Shown: positions 52,755 to 62,972 of the stretch, piece after piece
Numbering within the stretch: position 1 is the stretch's first letter
Layout: each line of letters starts with the position of its first letter
Assembly: GCF_001509835.1 (NCBI RefSeq)
Contig: NZ_JXTJ01000003.1
Coordinates: 248,001 to 312,000 of the forward strand
Length of the DNA stretch: 64,000 bases
Origin: Allobosea sp. WAO
GTDB lineage: Bacteria; Pseudomonadota; Alphaproteobacteria; Rhizobiales; Beijerinckiaceae
Reading direction: 5' to 3'
Notes under the pieces: generated by a model
Databases searched by the model: none
The model's input: only the letters and a program-made list of their open reading frames with translations
Told to the model about the DNA's origin: nothing
Program-made: the position numbers and the translations under genes

Positions 52755-53516
52755 TCAGGCGCTTTGCCGCCGCCTGCGATTTTGCCACGCGAAGACGGTG
52801 AACACACCCACAAGCGTCAGCGCCAGCCCGAACCAGGTCACGGCATATTGCAGGTGGTTGTCGGGGATGCGGGCGATCAACTCCTTGACGTCGACGCCTG
52901 CCGGCGGGGTCATGCCATCGCCGCTGCGCTCGGCCTCGAGATAGAACGGCGCGCCCGGCAGGCCGAGCGAGGCGGCGATCGCGGCGGGGTCGCGCGTGTA
53001 GAACTCGCGCTGTCCGGGAAGGTCTGCCGGGGTGAAGCTGTTGCGCGCCTCCGGCGCGCGCAGGAAGCCCGCGACGGTCGCGGGGCCGCTGGCCGGCGTG
53101 ATGCTGGCATAGCGGCCTTCCGGCACGAAGCCGCGATTGACCAGGATCGTCGCCCCATCCTCGAGGCGGAAACCCTGGAAGACCCAACGGCCGAAGCCGG
53201 AGAGCTGGCGCGTGCCCGGAGGTCCGGCGGCGATGGTCGTGCGCACGCCGGCGATACCGTTGTCGAGATAGGTGCCTCTGGCCTCGACGCGCTGCAGGTC
53301 GAGGCGGCTCGGATCAAGGCGCGGCCATTCGGCCGAAGGCGGGATGGCCGAAGGCGGCCCGCCGGCCTGCGCCTGCAGGCGTTCGATGAAGGCGTGCTTC
53401 TCGACCATGCGCTGGAGCTGCCAGCTGCCGAGCAGGCAGAGCACGCCGACGCCGATGACGGTGAGCAGGGTGGGCAGGAGCAGTTTCTGTCGTGGCGGCG
53501 AGACGGTGGTGGGCAT
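52755..53516 (-). CDS. SURF1 family cytochrome oxidase assembly protein
   Basis: Two membrane segments (LLLPTLLTVIGVGVLCLLGSWQLQR at the start, TWFGLALTLVGVFTVFAW at the end) bracket a periplasmic domain, the SURF1 layout. SURF1 helps insert heme a into subunit I. LGSWQLQR and YAVTWFGLA are family marks. The ATG at 53516 lies 2 bp after the DUF983 stop and gives 253 residues; the longer frame upstream overlaps DUF983. Confidence 0.93.
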   Translation of the reverse strand: MPTTVSPPRQKLLLPTLLTVIGVGVLCLLGSWQLQRMVEKHAFIERLQAQAGGPPSAIPPSAEWPRLDPSRLDLQRVEARGTYLDNGIAGVRTTIAAGPPGTRQLSGFGRWVFQGFRLEDGATILVNRGFVPEGRYASITPASGPATVAGFLRAPEARNSFTPADLPGQREFYTRDPAAIAASLGLPGAPFYLEAERSGDGMTPPAGVDVKELIARIPDNHLQYAVTWFGLALTLVGVFTVFAWQNRRRRQSA

Positions 53517-53518
53517 GG

Positions 53519-53893
53519 TCACTTCTTCATCCTGCCTTCCTGCGCCCGGTTCACATATTGCAGTGCGACCGCGATGCCCTTCATCGGCCGCAACAGGCCA
53601 AGGCAGGTGACGAGCGCCAGCGGCAGCCAAAGCGCGAGATGCAGCCAGATCGGCGGTTCGTAGGCGATCTCGACATAGAGCGCGAGGCCGAGCACGAAGA
53701 AGCCCGCGATCAGCATGATGAACACGGCCGGGCCGTCGGCGGAATCGGCGAAGGCGAAGTCGAGCCCGCAGGCGGCGCAGCGCGGCCGGAGTTTCAGGTA
53801 GCCGTCGAAGAGCTTGCCTTCGCCGCAGCGTGGGCAGCGGCCGGCGAGGCCGGTCGAGAATGGCGAGGGCTGGTGGGCCCGCTGCTCGGTCAT
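53519..53893 (-). CDS. DUF983 family protein
   Basis: The 124-residue protein has a zinc ribbon (CPRCG at 20-24, CAACG at 39-43) followed by two membrane helices (VFIMLIAGFFVLGLALYVEI and LALWLPLALVTCLGLLR). DUF983 genes sit in cytochrome aa3 oxidase clusters of alphaproteobacteria, so a role in oxidase biogenesis or copper delivery is inferred. It lies between ctaE and surf1. Confidence 0.9.
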   Translation of the reverse strand: MTEQRAHQPSPFSTGLAGRCPRCGEGKLFDGYLKLRPRCAACGLDFAFADSADGPAVFIMLIAGFFVLGLALYVEIAYEPPIWLHLALWLPLALVTCLGLLRPMKGIAVALQYVNRAQEGRMKK

Positions 53894-53964
53894 GCGCTTC
53901 TCCTCAAACGGAAAGGGCGGCCTCGCGGCCGCCCTCGGGATCTGCGACCGCGAAGGGTCCCGTC

Positions 53965-54822
53965 TCAGTGTGCGGCCGGCGTGCCGGCGCCCCAGACATA
54001 GATCGCGGCGAACAGGAACAGCCAGACCACGTCGACGAAGTGCCAGTACCAGGCGGCGAACTCGAAGCCGAGATGCTGGTTCGGCTTGAAGTGGCCGAGA
54101 TAGACCCGGTACAGGCAGACCGCCAGGAAGATCGTGCCGATAATGACATGGAAGCCGTGGAAGCCGGTCGCCATGTAGAAGGTCGCGCCGTAGATGTTGC
54201 CGGCGAAGGCGAAGGAGGCGTGCGCGTACTCATAGCCCTGGACGATGGTGAACATGCCGCCGAGGATCAGGGTCAGCCAGAGCGCCTGCTTCAGGCCGGC
54301 GCGATCGTTCTGGATCAGCGCATAGTGAGCCCAGGTCACGGTGGTGCCCGAGGTCAGCAGGATCAGTGTGTTGAGCAGCGGCAGGTGCCAGGGATCGAAG
54401 GTCTCGATGCCCTTCGGCGGCCAATGCCCGCCGGTGAATTCGGCGCGGGCGTACTGGATGGTCTCGCCGGTGAACAGGCTGGCGTCGAAGAAGGCCCAGA
54501 ACCAGGCGACGAAGAACATCACCTCGGAGGCGATGAACATCAGCATGCCGTAGCGGTGATGGATCTGCACGACGCGGGTGTGGTGGCCCTCATGCTCGGC
54601 TTCGCGGACGACGTCCATCCACCAGGCCAGCATGGTGTAGAGCACGCCGAGCGTGCCGGCGCCGAAGACCAGCGGGCCGATCTGCATGCCGGCGACCGGC
54701 AGGTGCTTCATCCACATCACGGCGCCGATCGCCATGATCGTCGCGCTCATGGAGCCGACAAGCGGCCACGGGCTCGGATCGACCAGGTGGTAGTCGTGGT
54801 TCTTGGTATGGGCCTCGGCCAT
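53965..54822 (-). CDS. ctaE: Cytochrome c oxidase subunit III
   Basis: Subunit III stabilises the aa3 oxidase and feeds the D proton pathway. The 285 residues have seven membrane helices with family sequences YHLVDPSPWPLVGSMSA, SEVMFFVAWFWAFFDASLF, GFHGFHVIIGTIFLAVCLYR and WYWHFVDVVWLFLF. It lies 48 bp after ctaG. Confidence 0.97.
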   Translation of the reverse strand: MAEAHTKNHDYHLVDPSPWPLVGSMSATIMAIGAVMWMKHLPVAGMQIGPLVFGAGTLGVLYTMLAWWMDVVREAEHEGHHTRVVQIHHRYGMLMFIASEVMFFVAWFWAFFDASLFTGETIQYARAEFTGGHWPPKGIETFDPWHLPLLNTLILLTSGTTVTWAHYALIQNDRAGLKQALWLTLILGGMFTIVQGYEYAHASFAFAGNIYGATFYMATGFHGFHVIIGTIFLAVCLYRVYLGHFKPNQHLGFEFAAWYWHFVDVVWLFLFAAIYVWGAGTPAAH

Positions 54823-54870
54823 CGTGGTCGTCTCCGCGTCCGATAGAAGTGCAGCGCGCTGGCTAGCTGC

Positions 54871-55452
54871 TTATAGGCTTGATTTGGCTGCGTCACCCTT
54901 GCTTTCCGCGACCGGTTGCCCGGACTTCGACGGGAAGTAGGTGTACGACAGGGTGATGGACTTCAGGCTCGCGAGCTCGCGGTTCGCCTCGATTTCGGGG
55001 TCGATGTAGAACACGACCGGCGCCTCGATGCTCTCGCCGGGCTGCAGCGTGTTCTCCGTGAAGCAGAAGCACTGGATCTTGACGAAATGCGCCGCCGCCT
55101 GGGACGGCTGGACGTTGTACGTCGCGATCCCGGTGGCCGGCCGCGAGGAGGTGTTGGTGATCTTGTAGAACACCGTCTGGGTCTCGCCGACGCGGGCGTT
55201 GACCTCGGTCTGCTCGGCCTCGAAGCGCCAGCCCAGGGCCGGCGCGACATTGGCGTCGAAGCGCACTGCGATCGTCCGGTCGATGACGCGGCTCGCGCCG
55301 GCCGTGCCGATCATCGGCGTGCCGCCGAAGCCGGTCGCCTTGCAGAACATGTCGTAGAGCGGCACGGCGGCGAAGGAGAGGCCGGTCATGCCCAGCACCA
55401 CGCCACTGCAGATCAGCACGATGCGGCGGTTCTTGGCGGCTGCGTCGGTCAT
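54871..55452 (-). CDS. ctaG: Cytochrome c oxidase assembly protein CtaG/Cox11
   Basis: Cox11 delivers copper to the CuB site of subunit I. The 193 residues have one N-terminal membrane helix and a periplasmic domain with the copper motif CFCF (C128, C130) and C37 in LYDMFCKATGFGG. FKITNTS-type strand VFYKITNTS and PVVFYIDPEI complete the family pattern. It lies 4 bp after the CoxF-like gene. Confidence 0.96.
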   Translation of the reverse strand: MTDAAAKNRRIVLICSGVVLGMTGLSFAAVPLYDMFCKATGFGGTPMIGTAGASRVIDRTIAVRFDANVAPALGWRFEAEQTEVNARVGETQTVFYKITNTSSRPATGIATYNVQPSQAAAHFVKIQCFCFTENTLQPGESIEAPVVFYIDPEIEANRELASLKSITLSYTYFPSKSGQPVAESKGDAAKSSL

Positions 55453-55456
55453 CGCA

Positions 55457-55648
55457 TCACAGGGGACGGTTGAGGATCGCCGGGCCGGTCTTGGCCAGGG
55501 TCACCACGAAGAAGAACAGGACGAGGCCGGCGAGCACGAGTGCCAGCGCGATCGAGCGGCGGTTGCGCCTTGCCATATCCTCCGGCGAGAAGGCGGCGGG
55601 CGGCTGGGGCTTGGACGGTGGGTCCTGGCGCTGCGGGTTCTCGCTCAT
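55457..55648 (-). CDS. CoxF-like small oxidase-cluster membrane protein
   Basis: The 63-residue protein ([20 protein letters not shown]...) has a Pro-rich cytoplasmic N terminus and a single membrane helix (SIALALVLAGLVLFFFVVTLAKTG). Its place between ctaB and ctaG matches the CoxF-type small protein of alphaproteobacterial oxidase operons; the RRNRRSIALALVLAGL segment is typical. The start at 55648 shares one base with the ctaB stop (TGATG). Function is inferred from position. Confidence 0.82.
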   Translation of the reverse strand: MSENPQRQDPPSKPQPPAAFSPEDMARRNRRSIALALVLAGLVLFFFVVTLAKTGPAILNRPL

Positions 55649-56601
55649 CACAGCACCTTCGGCAGGGCCCACATCAGGCCGAGTCCGTTCTCCGCCAGCA
55701 GGACGGCGAAGAGCAGGAAGAGGTAGAGGATCGAGAAGCCGAAGAGCTGATAGGCCGCCTTGTAGGCCGCGTCGCCCTCGGTGACCTTGAGGACGCGCAG
55801 CGAGAGCGCGATCATCATCAGTCCGGTGACGACCGAGACGGCGAGGTAGATCATCCCGCCGAAGCCCATCAGTGCCGGCAGCACCGCGACCGGGGCGAGC
55901 ACCAGCGTATAGGCGACGATCTGGCGCCGGGTCGCGGCCGGGCCGGCGACATTCGGCAGCATCGGGATGCCTGCGCGGGCGTAGTCGCCCGACTTGACCA
56001 GGGCCAGCGCCCAGAAATGCGGCGGGGTCCACAGGAAGATGATGGCGAAGAGGACGATCGAGGTGATGCCGAAATCGCCTGTCACCACGGCCTCGCCGAT
56101 CATCGGCGGGAAAGCGCCGGCAGCGCCGCCGATCACGATGTTCTGCGGCGTCGCCCGCTTCAGCCACATCGAATAGACCACGGCGTAGAAGAAGATCGTG
56201 AAGGCGAGCATCGACGCCGAAAGCAGGTTGGCGACGAGGCCGAGCACCAGCACCGAGCCGACCGAGAGCGTGAGCCCGAAGGCGAGCGCCTCCGAGGGCA
56301 GGATCCGCCCGGCCGGGATCGGCCGGTTGGCGGTGCGCGTCATCACCGCGTCGATATCGGCGTCCCACCACATGTTGAGGCAGCCCGAAGCACCGGCACC
56401 GACCGAGATGGCGAGGAGGGCGGCAAAGCCGATGATCGGATTGACCGAGCCGGGTGCCGCGACCATGCCGCCGAGCGCCGTCACGATGACGAGGAACATC
56501 ACCCGCGGCTTCAAGAGCGCAAAGAAATCGCTGGCCTCGCCGGTGGAGGTCGGAGCGGCGCCGTCACGGTGCGGGGCGATCTGATCGAACGCAGCAGACA
56601 T
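55648..56601 (-). CDS. ctaB: Protoheme IX farnesyltransferase (heme o synthase)
   Basis: CtaB farnesylates heme b to heme o, the precursor of heme a. The 317-residue UbiA-superfamily protein has nine hydrophobic segments and the motif [37 protein letters not shown] and [10 protein letters not shown] are CtaB-specific. It is separated from ctaD by 152 bp containing a strong GC hairpin, and coupled to the CoxF-like gene. Confidence 0.97.
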   Translation of the reverse strand: MSAAFDQIAPHRDGAAPTSTGEASDFFALLKPRVMFLVIVTALGGMVAAPGSVNPIIGFAALLAISVGAGASGCLNMWWDADIDAVMTRTANRPIPAGRILPSEALAFGLTLSVGSVLVLGLVANLLSASMLAFTIFFYAVVYSMWLKRATPQNIVIGGAAGAFPPMIGEAVVTGDFGITSIVLFAIIFLWTPPHFWALALVKSGDYARAGIPMLPNVAGPAATRRQIVAYTLVLAPVAVLPALMGFGGMIYLAVSVVTGLMMIALSLRVLKVTEGDAAYKAAYQLFGFSILYLFLLFAVLLAENGLGLMWALPKVL

Positions 56602-56719
56602 CGATACTCGGTCTTCGTCTTTCTGAAGGCCCGCAACAGCGGACGGTGATCTCTAAAGGTTGGGGTGGCTGCTTGCCGCCCGCCTCCGGAACGCCTCGCT
56701 CGAGGCGCTCGGGAGAAGG

Positions 56720-56752
56720 GCGGCGGCGGGACTGGCCCGCCGCCGCTTTATT
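56720..56752. terminator. GC-rich hairpin between ctaD and ctaB
   Basis: GCGGCGGCGGG (56720-56730) and CCCGCCGCCGC (56736-56746) form a perfect 11-bp stem with loop ACTGG. On the plus strand TTTATT follows; on the coding (minus) strand the trailing sequence is CCTTCTCCC, poor in T. It could be an attenuator or processing hairpin lowering ctaB expression relative to ctaD. Confidence 0.6.
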
Positions 56753-56753
56753 C

Positions 56754-59323
<2,570 letters not shown>

Positions 59324-59697
59324 CGGTCCGACATAGCTCCTGTGATGCCGTGCCGGCCCTCGGTTCCGCCTGGGTCGGCTTGCACGCGTACAGGCAGCCC
59401 TTGCGGGCCGCCCCTTGTTCTTCGGCATTGCGATAAATCAAAGATCACGCTTGCGCCAGTGGGGCAATGATAGGCTGGTGCAAGGGCCGTGCGGCATAAG
59501 TACGCGAGGCGCAGGGCCACAGGCCCGTCCGTCATCGCTCAGATCCGCTTTCGTCAGTGGGCTTCGGCCGCCGAAAGCATGCTCCTTCTTGACAGGGAAG
59601 GGGCCACATGGTCCCAACGCACGTCGCCATTGAAGAGATCTCCCGGCCGCCGTCGCCGCTTACGCGCGCGGCGCCCCGATAGAGAGGAATGACAGGG
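59324..59697. other. Divergent promoter region of ctaC and ialB-like gene
   Basis: The 374-bp gap separates two divergent genes and shows no supported reading frame. A TTG-N8-CAA element (TTGCGATAAATCAA, 59428-59441) lies 105 bp upstream of ctaC and resembles a degenerate FNR/FixK box. The rest shows no repeat or RNA I recognise. Confidence 0.45.
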
Positions 59698-60207
59698 ATG
59701 CGCCAATTTCTTGGCCTCGCCGCCGCAGCCCTGGCGGCCGCTGGCTGGCTATGCGCCACGGCGCTGCCGGCGCAGGCGCAGGGCGCGGTGCGCTCCACGC
59801 ATGGCGACTGGCAGATGCGTTGCGAGGTGCCTCCGGGCGCCAAGACCGAGCAATGCGCGCTGGTCCAGAACGTCGCGGCCGAGGATCGGCCGAATCTGAC
59901 GCTGCTGGTGATCGTGCTCAAGACCGCCGATCAGAAGAGCCGGTTGTTGCGCGTCGTCGCGCCGCTCGGCGTGCTGCTGCCGTCCGGCCTTGGCCTCAAG
60001 ATCGACAACAACGATATCGGCCGCGCCGGCTTCGTGCGCTGCCTGACCACCGGCTGCGTCGCCGAGGTGGTGATCGACGATACGCTGCTAGGCCAGCTCA
60101 AGGGCGGCAAGAGCGCGACATTCATTGTCTTCCAGACGCCGGAGGAAGGCGTCGGTATCCCGGTTTCGCTGAATGGATTCGGCCCCGGCGTGGAGGCCCT
60201 GCCGTGA
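59698..60207 (+). CDS. Invasion-associated locus B (IalB) family protein
   Basis: The 169-residue exported protein (signal MRQFLGLAAAALAAAGWLCATALPAQAQ) has the IalB core: STHGDWQMRCE, two Cys pairs (CEVPPGAKTEQCALVQ and CLTTGCVAEVV) and FIVFQTPEEGVGIPVSLNGF. Family members are widespread in Rhizobiales and are not by themselves signs of virulence. The ATG at 59698 is preferred (GAGAGGA 9 bases upstream) over the in-frame ATG at 59689. It overlaps the next gene by 4 bases. Confidence 0.88.
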   Translation: MRQFLGLAAAALAAAGWLCATALPAQAQGAVRSTHGDWQMRCEVPPGAKTEQCALVQNVAAEDRPNLTLLVIVLKTADQKSRLLRVVAPLGVLLPSGLGLKIDNNDIGRAGFVRCLTTGCVAEVVIDDTLLGQLKGGKSATFIVFQTPEEGVGIPVSLNGFGPGVEALP

Positions 60208-60812
60208 TTGATATGCTTTCTGGCCGCAAGGCCTGGCTTGTTATGCCTGTGCTTGCCGCCGCGCTGGCGGGCTGCGGTTCGTCGAGCTCCACCGGCGAGC
60301 CGAGTACTATGCAGAAATTCGGCAACATCATCGCCTTCCAGTCGACGACGCCGCCGCCGGTCAACCAGCTTCCGACCGATCCGGAAGAGGAGCTGATCTG
60401 CCCGGCCGTCATCATTGCCGATGGCGGCGCTGCGATCCGGGCGCAGTCCGGCCCCGACAGCGGGAGCCTGCGCCATCAGATCTCGATCCAGACGGTCGCC
60501 CGCGAATGCAAGGCCACGGGTCCGGGCGGCGGCTTCACCCTCAAGGTCGGCGTCGAGGGGCGCGTGCTGGCGGGGCCGGCCGGCGGTTCGGGTAGCCATA
60601 GTGCGACCTTGACGACGCAGGTGATCCGCAATGGCCAGGTTCTGGCCCGGCGCGCCGCGCGTGTCGGCGCGACGCTCTCGTCCAACCAGACGGGTGCTGA
60701 TTTCACACATGTCGAGGACAACATCGTCGTGCCGCCGGGTTCCGGCGAGACCGAGATCGTCGTCTCGCTCGGCACGGGTGGAGCCGATCCGGTCCGCCGC
60801 CGTCGCCGCTAG
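60204..60812 (+). CDS. Hypothetical lipoprotein, coupled to IalB-like gene
   Basis: A lipoprotein signal ends in LAGC followed by GSSSSTGE, so the mature protein is probably lipid-anchored. The rest has no family I recognise: a ICPAVIIADGGAAIRAQSG segment, then a beta-rich, Gly/Ser/Thr-rich region (GFTLKVGVEGRVLAGPAGGSGSH) and a basic tail RRRRR. The GTG at 60204 has GGAGG 7 bases upstream and overlaps the ialB stop (GTGA); an ATG at 60213 is less well placed. Confidence 0.78.
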   Translation: MIDMLSGRKAWLVMPVLAAALAGCGSSSSTGEPSTMQKFGNIIAFQSTTPPPVNQLPTDPEEELICPAVIIADGGAAIRAQSGPDSGSLRHQISIQTVARECKATGPGGGFTLKVGVEGRVLAGPAGGSGSHSATLTTQVIRNGQVLARRAARVGATLSSNQTGADFTHVEDNIVVPPGSGETEIVVSLGTGGADPVRRRRR

Positions 60813-60865
60813 GCTCCGCGCGTCCAGTAGGGCGCGCGAGCAAACGATCCATCACTATGCTCAAA

Positions 60866-60904
60866 TATCGGGCCGAGGCGTGGTTACCACGCCTCGGCCC
60901 GATA
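60866..60904. repeat. 39-bp perfect palindrome downstream of the lipoprotein gene
   Basis: TATCGGGCCGAGGCGTGG (60866-60883) and CCACGCCTCGGCCCGATA (60887-60904) are exact reverse complements around TTA; the outer T of TTA matches its A, so 19 bp each side of one centre base are symmetric. No T-run follows (CTCTCGCC). It may end the lipoprotein transcript or be extruded as a cruciform. Confidence 0.85.
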
Positions 60905-61017
60905 CTCTCGCCGGTATGGCAGTGCTTCAGCGCGATCGTGGACAGGCTGGCCGCCGCGCTTTGTCTCGATTGACTTAGAAGCGCTCTCGGCTATTGCTGC
61001 TTCAGCCGCATCATCCC

Positions 61018-61246
61018 CGCGGGAGAGACCGGGATCGGACTTGTCCGGACCCGGCGCCGAAGGCGCAACCGCCCCGGAAACGCTCAGGCAAACGGACCGC
61101 GTGGGAATTGGCGCTCTGGAAAGCGGCGGGCCGACTTGGCTCGCCCACCGACGGGGGTAACCTTCCGGCCTGATGCCGGCGGGGAAATCTCTCAGGTCCC
61201 GAGACAGAGGGGGCGCGCTCCGGACGATTCCGTCCGGGGCTCGCGC
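61018..61246 (+). promoter_or_regulatory. Tandem glycine riboswitch upstream of gcvT
   Basis: Aptamer 1 (about 61018-61101) has P1 CGCGG/CCGCG, GCCGAAGGCGCAAC and GGAAACGCTCAGGCAAACGG. Aptamer 2 (about 61114-61209) has P1 CTCTG/CAGAG, GGGGGTAACC and GGAAATCTCTCAGGT. An expression-platform stem GCTCCGGACG (61217-61226)/CGTCCGGGGC (61231-61240) lies just before the gcvT ribosome site. Glycine is expected to turn on gcvT-gcvH-gcvPA. Confidence 0.92.
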
Positions 61247-61268
61247 TCGATTCTGTTGAGGGGATGCC

Positions 61269-62417
61269 ATGGCTGCCGAAGCCGAGACTGCAAGCACCGA
61301 GCCGCTGCTCAGGACGCCGCTTCATGCTCGCCATGTCGCGCTCGGCGCCCGCATGGTGCCTTTCGCCGGCTACGACATGCCGGTGCAATATCCGAGCGGC
61401 ATCCTGACCGAGCATGTCTGGACTCGCGAGAATGCCGGGCTCTTCGACGTCTCCCATATGGGCCAGGCCTTCCTGATCGGGCCCGATCACGAGACCACGG
61501 CGCGCGCGCTCGAAGCGCTGGTCCCCGCCGATATCGTCAACCTCCAGCCCGGCAAGCAGCGCTATTCGCAGCTCCTGAACGAGGAAGGCGGCATCCTCGA
61601 CGACCTGATGGTGACGCGCTCGGCCGATTCCGACGAGGATGGTGCGCTGCTGCTCGTCGTCAACGCCGCCTGCAAGTTGACCGACTATCCTCATATCGAG
61701 GCGCGCCTGCCGGCCAATGTGAAGCTGATCCGGGCCGAGCATCGCGGCCTGATCGCACTCCAGGGGCCGAAGGCCGAGGCTGCACTGGCGGCGCTCAACC
61801 CCGAAGTCGCCGAGATGAGCTTCATGTCGGCGCGCACCCTGAAGCTCGGGGGCGTCAAGGCGAACATCACCCGCTCCGGCTATACCGGCGAGGACGGATA
61901 CGAGATCTCCGCTGCGGCTGATCGGATCGGCGAGCTCTGGGACGCGCTCCTGCTCGACGCCAGCGTCAAGCCGGTCGGCCTCGGCGCCCGCGATTCGCTG
62001 CGCCTCGAGGCGGGCCTGTGCCTCTACGGCCATGACATCGACACCGAGACCTCGCCGGTCGAGGCCGGGCTGAACTGGTCGATCCAGAAGCGCAGGCGCG
62101 AGGAGGGCGGCTTTCCGGGTGCGACCCGCATCCAGCGTGAATTCGCCGAAGGCACGGCGCGCGTTCGCGTCGGCCTGCTGCCGGAAGGGCGTGCTCCTGC
62201 CCGTGAAGGTGCCGAGATCGCGCTCGCCGACGGCACCATCGTCGGCAAGGTCACCTCGGGTGGCTTTGGTCCGACCCTGAACGGCCCCTGCGCCATGGGC
62301 TATGTCGCCAAGGAGCATTCGGCTCCCGGCACCAGGCTCGATCTGATCGTGCGCGGCAAGCCGCTGCCGGCCACCGTCGCCGCAATGCCCTTCGTTCCCA
62401 ACCACTACAAGCGCTGA
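61269..62417 (+). CDS. gcvT: Glycine cleavage system aminomethyltransferase (T protein)
   Basis: GcvT moves the methylene group from the lipoyl arm of GcvH to tetrahydrofolate. The 382 residues show MVPFAGYDMPVQYPSGI, VSHMGQAFLIG, RSGYTGEDGYEIS and ARDSLRLEAGLCLYGHDID, all folate-site motifs. GAGGGG 6 bases upstream supports the ATG at 61269. A glycine riboswitch precedes it; gcvH follows after 28 bp. Confidence 0.97.
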   Translation: MAAEAETASTEPLLRTPLHARHVALGARMVPFAGYDMPVQYPSGILTEHVWTRENAGLFDVSHMGQAFLIGPDHETTARALEALVPADIVNLQPGKQRYSQLLNEEGGILDDLMVTRSADSDEDGALLLVVNAACKLTDYPHIEARLPANVKLIRAEHRGLIALQGPKAEAALAALNPEVAEMSFMSARTLKLGGVKANITRSGYTGEDGYEISAAADRIGELWDALLLDASVKPVGLGARDSLRLEAGLCLYGHDIDTETSPVEAGLNWSIQKRRREEGGFPGATRIQREFAEGTARVRVGLLPEGRAPAREGAEIALADGTIVGKVTSGGFGPTLNGPCAMGYVAKEHSAPGTRLDLIVRGKPLPATVAAMPFVPNHYKR

Positions 62418-62445
62418 GCTTCACACCATTTCGCCGGAGGAAACC

Positions 62446-62820
62446 ATGGCCGAGACCCGTTACACCAAGGACCACGAATATATCCGCGTCGAGGGCGACA
62501 CCGGCACGGTCGGCATCTCCGACTTCGCCCAGGGCCAGCTCGGCGACGTCGTCTTCGTCGAGCTGCCGGCGATCGGCAAGACGCTGGCGAAGGGTGCCGA
62601 GGCCGCGGTCGTCGAGAGCGTCAAGGCGGCGTCCGAGGTCTATGCCCCGGTCTCCGGCGAGATCGTCGCGGTCAACAGCGAACTCGAAGCCGCTCCCGGC
62701 ACGGTCAACGAGGACCCCGCCGGCAAGGGCTGGTTCGTCAAGATCAAGCTCAAGGATCCGGCCGAGCTCGCGGGCCTGCTGAGCGAGGCCGAGTACCAGG
62801 ACTACGTCAAGACGCTCTGA
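62446..62820 (+). CDS. gcvH: Glycine cleavage system H protein
   Basis: GcvH carries the lipoyl arm shuttling between the P, T and L proteins. The 124 residues contain the lipoylation site K60 in [18 protein letters not shown], and end ADYQ-type [19 protein letters not shown] upstream is a good ribosome site. It lies between gcvT and gcvPA; a palindromic repeat follows it. Confidence 0.97.
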   Translation: MAETRYTKDHEYIRVEGDTGTVGISDFAQGQLGDVVFVELPAIGKTLAKGAEAAVVESVKAASEVYAPVSGEIVAVNSELEAAPGTVNEDPAGKGWFVKIKLKDPAELAGLLSEAEYQDYVKTL

Positions 62821-62830
62821 ACCTCACCGA

Positions 62831-62928
62831 GTCGTCCCGGACAAGCCGCGTAGCGGCGTCGATCCGGGGCCCATGCCTGAACGATTCCGGCATGGGTCCC
62901 AGGTCTCCCTCCGGTCGCCCGGGACGAC
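62831..62928. repeat. Nested palindromic intergenic repeat, copy 2
   Basis: GTCGTCCCGG (62831-62840) and CCGGGACGAC (62919-62928) are exact reverse complements. Inside are GCCGC-GTA-GCGGC (62845-62857) and GGGGCCCATGCC/GGCATGGGTCCC (62866-62877, 62889-62900) with one mismatch. Layout and CCCATG core match the copy at 46130-46245 in opposite orientation. It lies inside the gcv operon. Confidence 0.72.
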
Positions 62929-62972
62929 CACGCAGTTTTGAACGGTCCCCGACCGTAGAGAACGGAACCTCC

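Noticed and set aside
59698..60207. Treating the IalB-like gene as evidence of a pathogen
   Set aside because: The family is widespread in free-living and plant-associated Rhizobiales.
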